From Terriglobales bacterium (GTDB lineage Bacteria; Acidobacteriota; Terriglobia; Terriglobales; Acidobacteriaceae), in the NCBI GenBank assembly GCA_015655365.1, contig JAATFE010000287.1:1-7134 (forward strand): 7,134 nt of DNA, written 5' to 3'. Positions 7,101 through 7,134 of the stretch are shown one piece after another. Position numbers and translations under genes: made by a program. The notes under the pieces were generated by a model. It searched no databases. It was given only the letters and a program-made list of their open reading frames with translations, and was not told the DNA's origin. The stretch's first letter is position 1. The number at the start of each line of letters is the position of its first letter.

Positions 7101-7134
7101 AGGCGCGGGCGCCCAAGGGCGCCGTCTGCTGGGA
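4129..7134 (+). CDS. RND multidrug efflux permease, HAE1/AcrB-like (3' end cut by window)
   Basis: The frame stays open for 1002 codons to the right edge, so roughly the last 50-70 residues, including TM12, are missing. The protein is an inner-membrane proton-driven exporter, expected to act as a trimer. TM1 is at about 6-29, followed by the conserved EFPEIVPP and FPGADAKT porter segments. TM2-TM4 span about 340-415, TM7 is near 535-553, and TM8-TM11 span about 870-990. The proton-relay residues are present: D408 and D409 in GLVVDDAIVVVE, K939 in GLAAKNAILIVEFAK and R971 in RLRPIIMTS, matching AcrB D407, D408, K940 and R971. The VDDAIVVVEAVER motif has Ala416 where AcrB has Asn. Strong porter-domain similarity to HAE1 and the lack of metal-pump features favour amphiphilic or hydrophobic substrates, although the actual substrate cannot be read. 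The switch-loop region (about 608-619) lacks the Phe and Gly residues of AcrB. GGAAGG at 4117-4122 supports the start, which overlaps the adaptor stop by four bases. Confidence 0.95.
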   Translation, partial: MISKFFINHPTIAVVISILMVIVGAVAMVSLPVAEFPEIVPPEIYIQAVFPGADAKTLEQSVATPIESQMSGVDNMSYMYSANANNGQTLMFVDFDVKTDPNTDQILTQLRVNQATPQLPAAVNNYGVLVQKSATSPLMVISLNSPHGTYDQNFLLNYGSINLKDEIARVPGVGRVQMFGGDYAMRIWVQPDKLAKLAVTVPQIVQAVEDQNTVNPSGQIGGDPVPKGQEYTYTVLSQGRLVSAEEFGNIVIRANPDGSILHLKDVARIELGSQTYNLVSRFNGAPAGTMAIYQLPGSNAVQAAANVRAKLDELSKRFPKDLQYSVGLDTTEAVTAGMHEIVITLFESLVLVIIVVYIFLQGWRPALIPLAAVPVSLIGTFIVFPMLGFSINTLSLFGMILAIGLVVDDAIVVVEAVERHIEEGLSPHDAATKAMEEVSGPVIAIALVLSAVFIPTAFIPGITGRLYQQFAVTIAISVIFSAFNALTLSPALCAILLKPGKVHGPLGRFFAWFNKTFARAQNGYVKYSGVMVRKSAFSMVFLVLVAAAAFLIGGRLPTSFVPEEDEGYVMVRMQLPQASSLERTSEASRRVENILRQTPGVEDVTAVDGIDLISTTQNTYTSFFFARLKNWDTRHAANLQATAIQNRLNQSFSKVQDAITFTIAPPAIPGVGQSGGVSFILEDRSGGTGDFLAENTAAFLAAAQKRPEIASVFTPLTPHVPQLYVDVDKEKVMRQQVKISDVYTTLQTFMGGYQVNYFNRFGRQWQVYVEAEGESRTDPKNIGQFYVTNPNGNMVPLDAVSNIKPITGPEFTMRFNEYPSAQIMATAAPGYSSGQTMKALEEVFAQTMPSEMAFDYMGMSYQEQKASKGVSAGQIYGLSLLFVFLILTALYESWSLPFSVLLSTPIAMFGGYLALWSRHMENDVYAQIGMVMLIGLAAKNAILIVEFAKLEHDRGKNVVDAALAGARLRLRPIIMTSFAFLLACVPLWIARGAGAQGRRLLG

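Noticed and set aside
7103..7129. Repeated GGGCGCC words at the right edge.
   Set aside because: They are in frame within the conserved ARGAGAQGRRLLG region of the permease and are explained by Gly, Ala and Arg codons.

Overview
The window carries four protein-coding genes, all on the + strand, in the order regulator, small STAS-like protein, efflux adaptor, efflux pump. The pump gene runs off the right edge. Base composition looks moderately GC-rich by eye. The combination of an FhlA-like activator with two GAF domains, a stand-alone STAS-like protein and an AcrAB-type pump suggests a Gram-negative soil bacterium, and the protein style is reminiscent of Acidobacteriota. That placement is an impression from protein style. 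It is not based on a marker gene.

Layout: 1-68 is a short leader with a Shine-Dalgarno sequence and no recognisable gene end. 69-2144 encodes a complete sigma-54-dependent activator (GAF-GAF-AAA+-Fis HTH). 2145-2377 is a 233-base spacer holding a dense cluster of overlapping palindromes (2255-2308) and a doubtful 32-codon ORF. 2378-2755 encodes a short STAS-fold-like protein that lacks the usual phosphorylatable serine. 2756-2884 is a second spacer with a 6-bp C(TGCG)G hairpin. 2885-4132 encodes a periplasmic adaptor lipoprotein of the RND membrane-fusion family. 4129-7134 encodes about 95% of an HAE1/AcrB-like inner-membrane proton-drug antiporter, whose start overlaps the adaptor stop as ATGA.

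How the parts fit: adaptor and permease are clearly one translationally coupled operon forming two of the three parts of a tripartite efflux pump. The outer-membrane channel is not in the window and may lie downstream. The activator may sense a small ligand through its GAF domains and control the locus, but no convincing -24/-12 promoter is visible in either spacer, so that link rests on position only. Nothing here is clearly a new biological system. The most interesting material is the structured spacer between regulator and STAS gene, the STAS protein with a degenerate phosphorylation site, and a pump switch loop that differs from that of AcrB.
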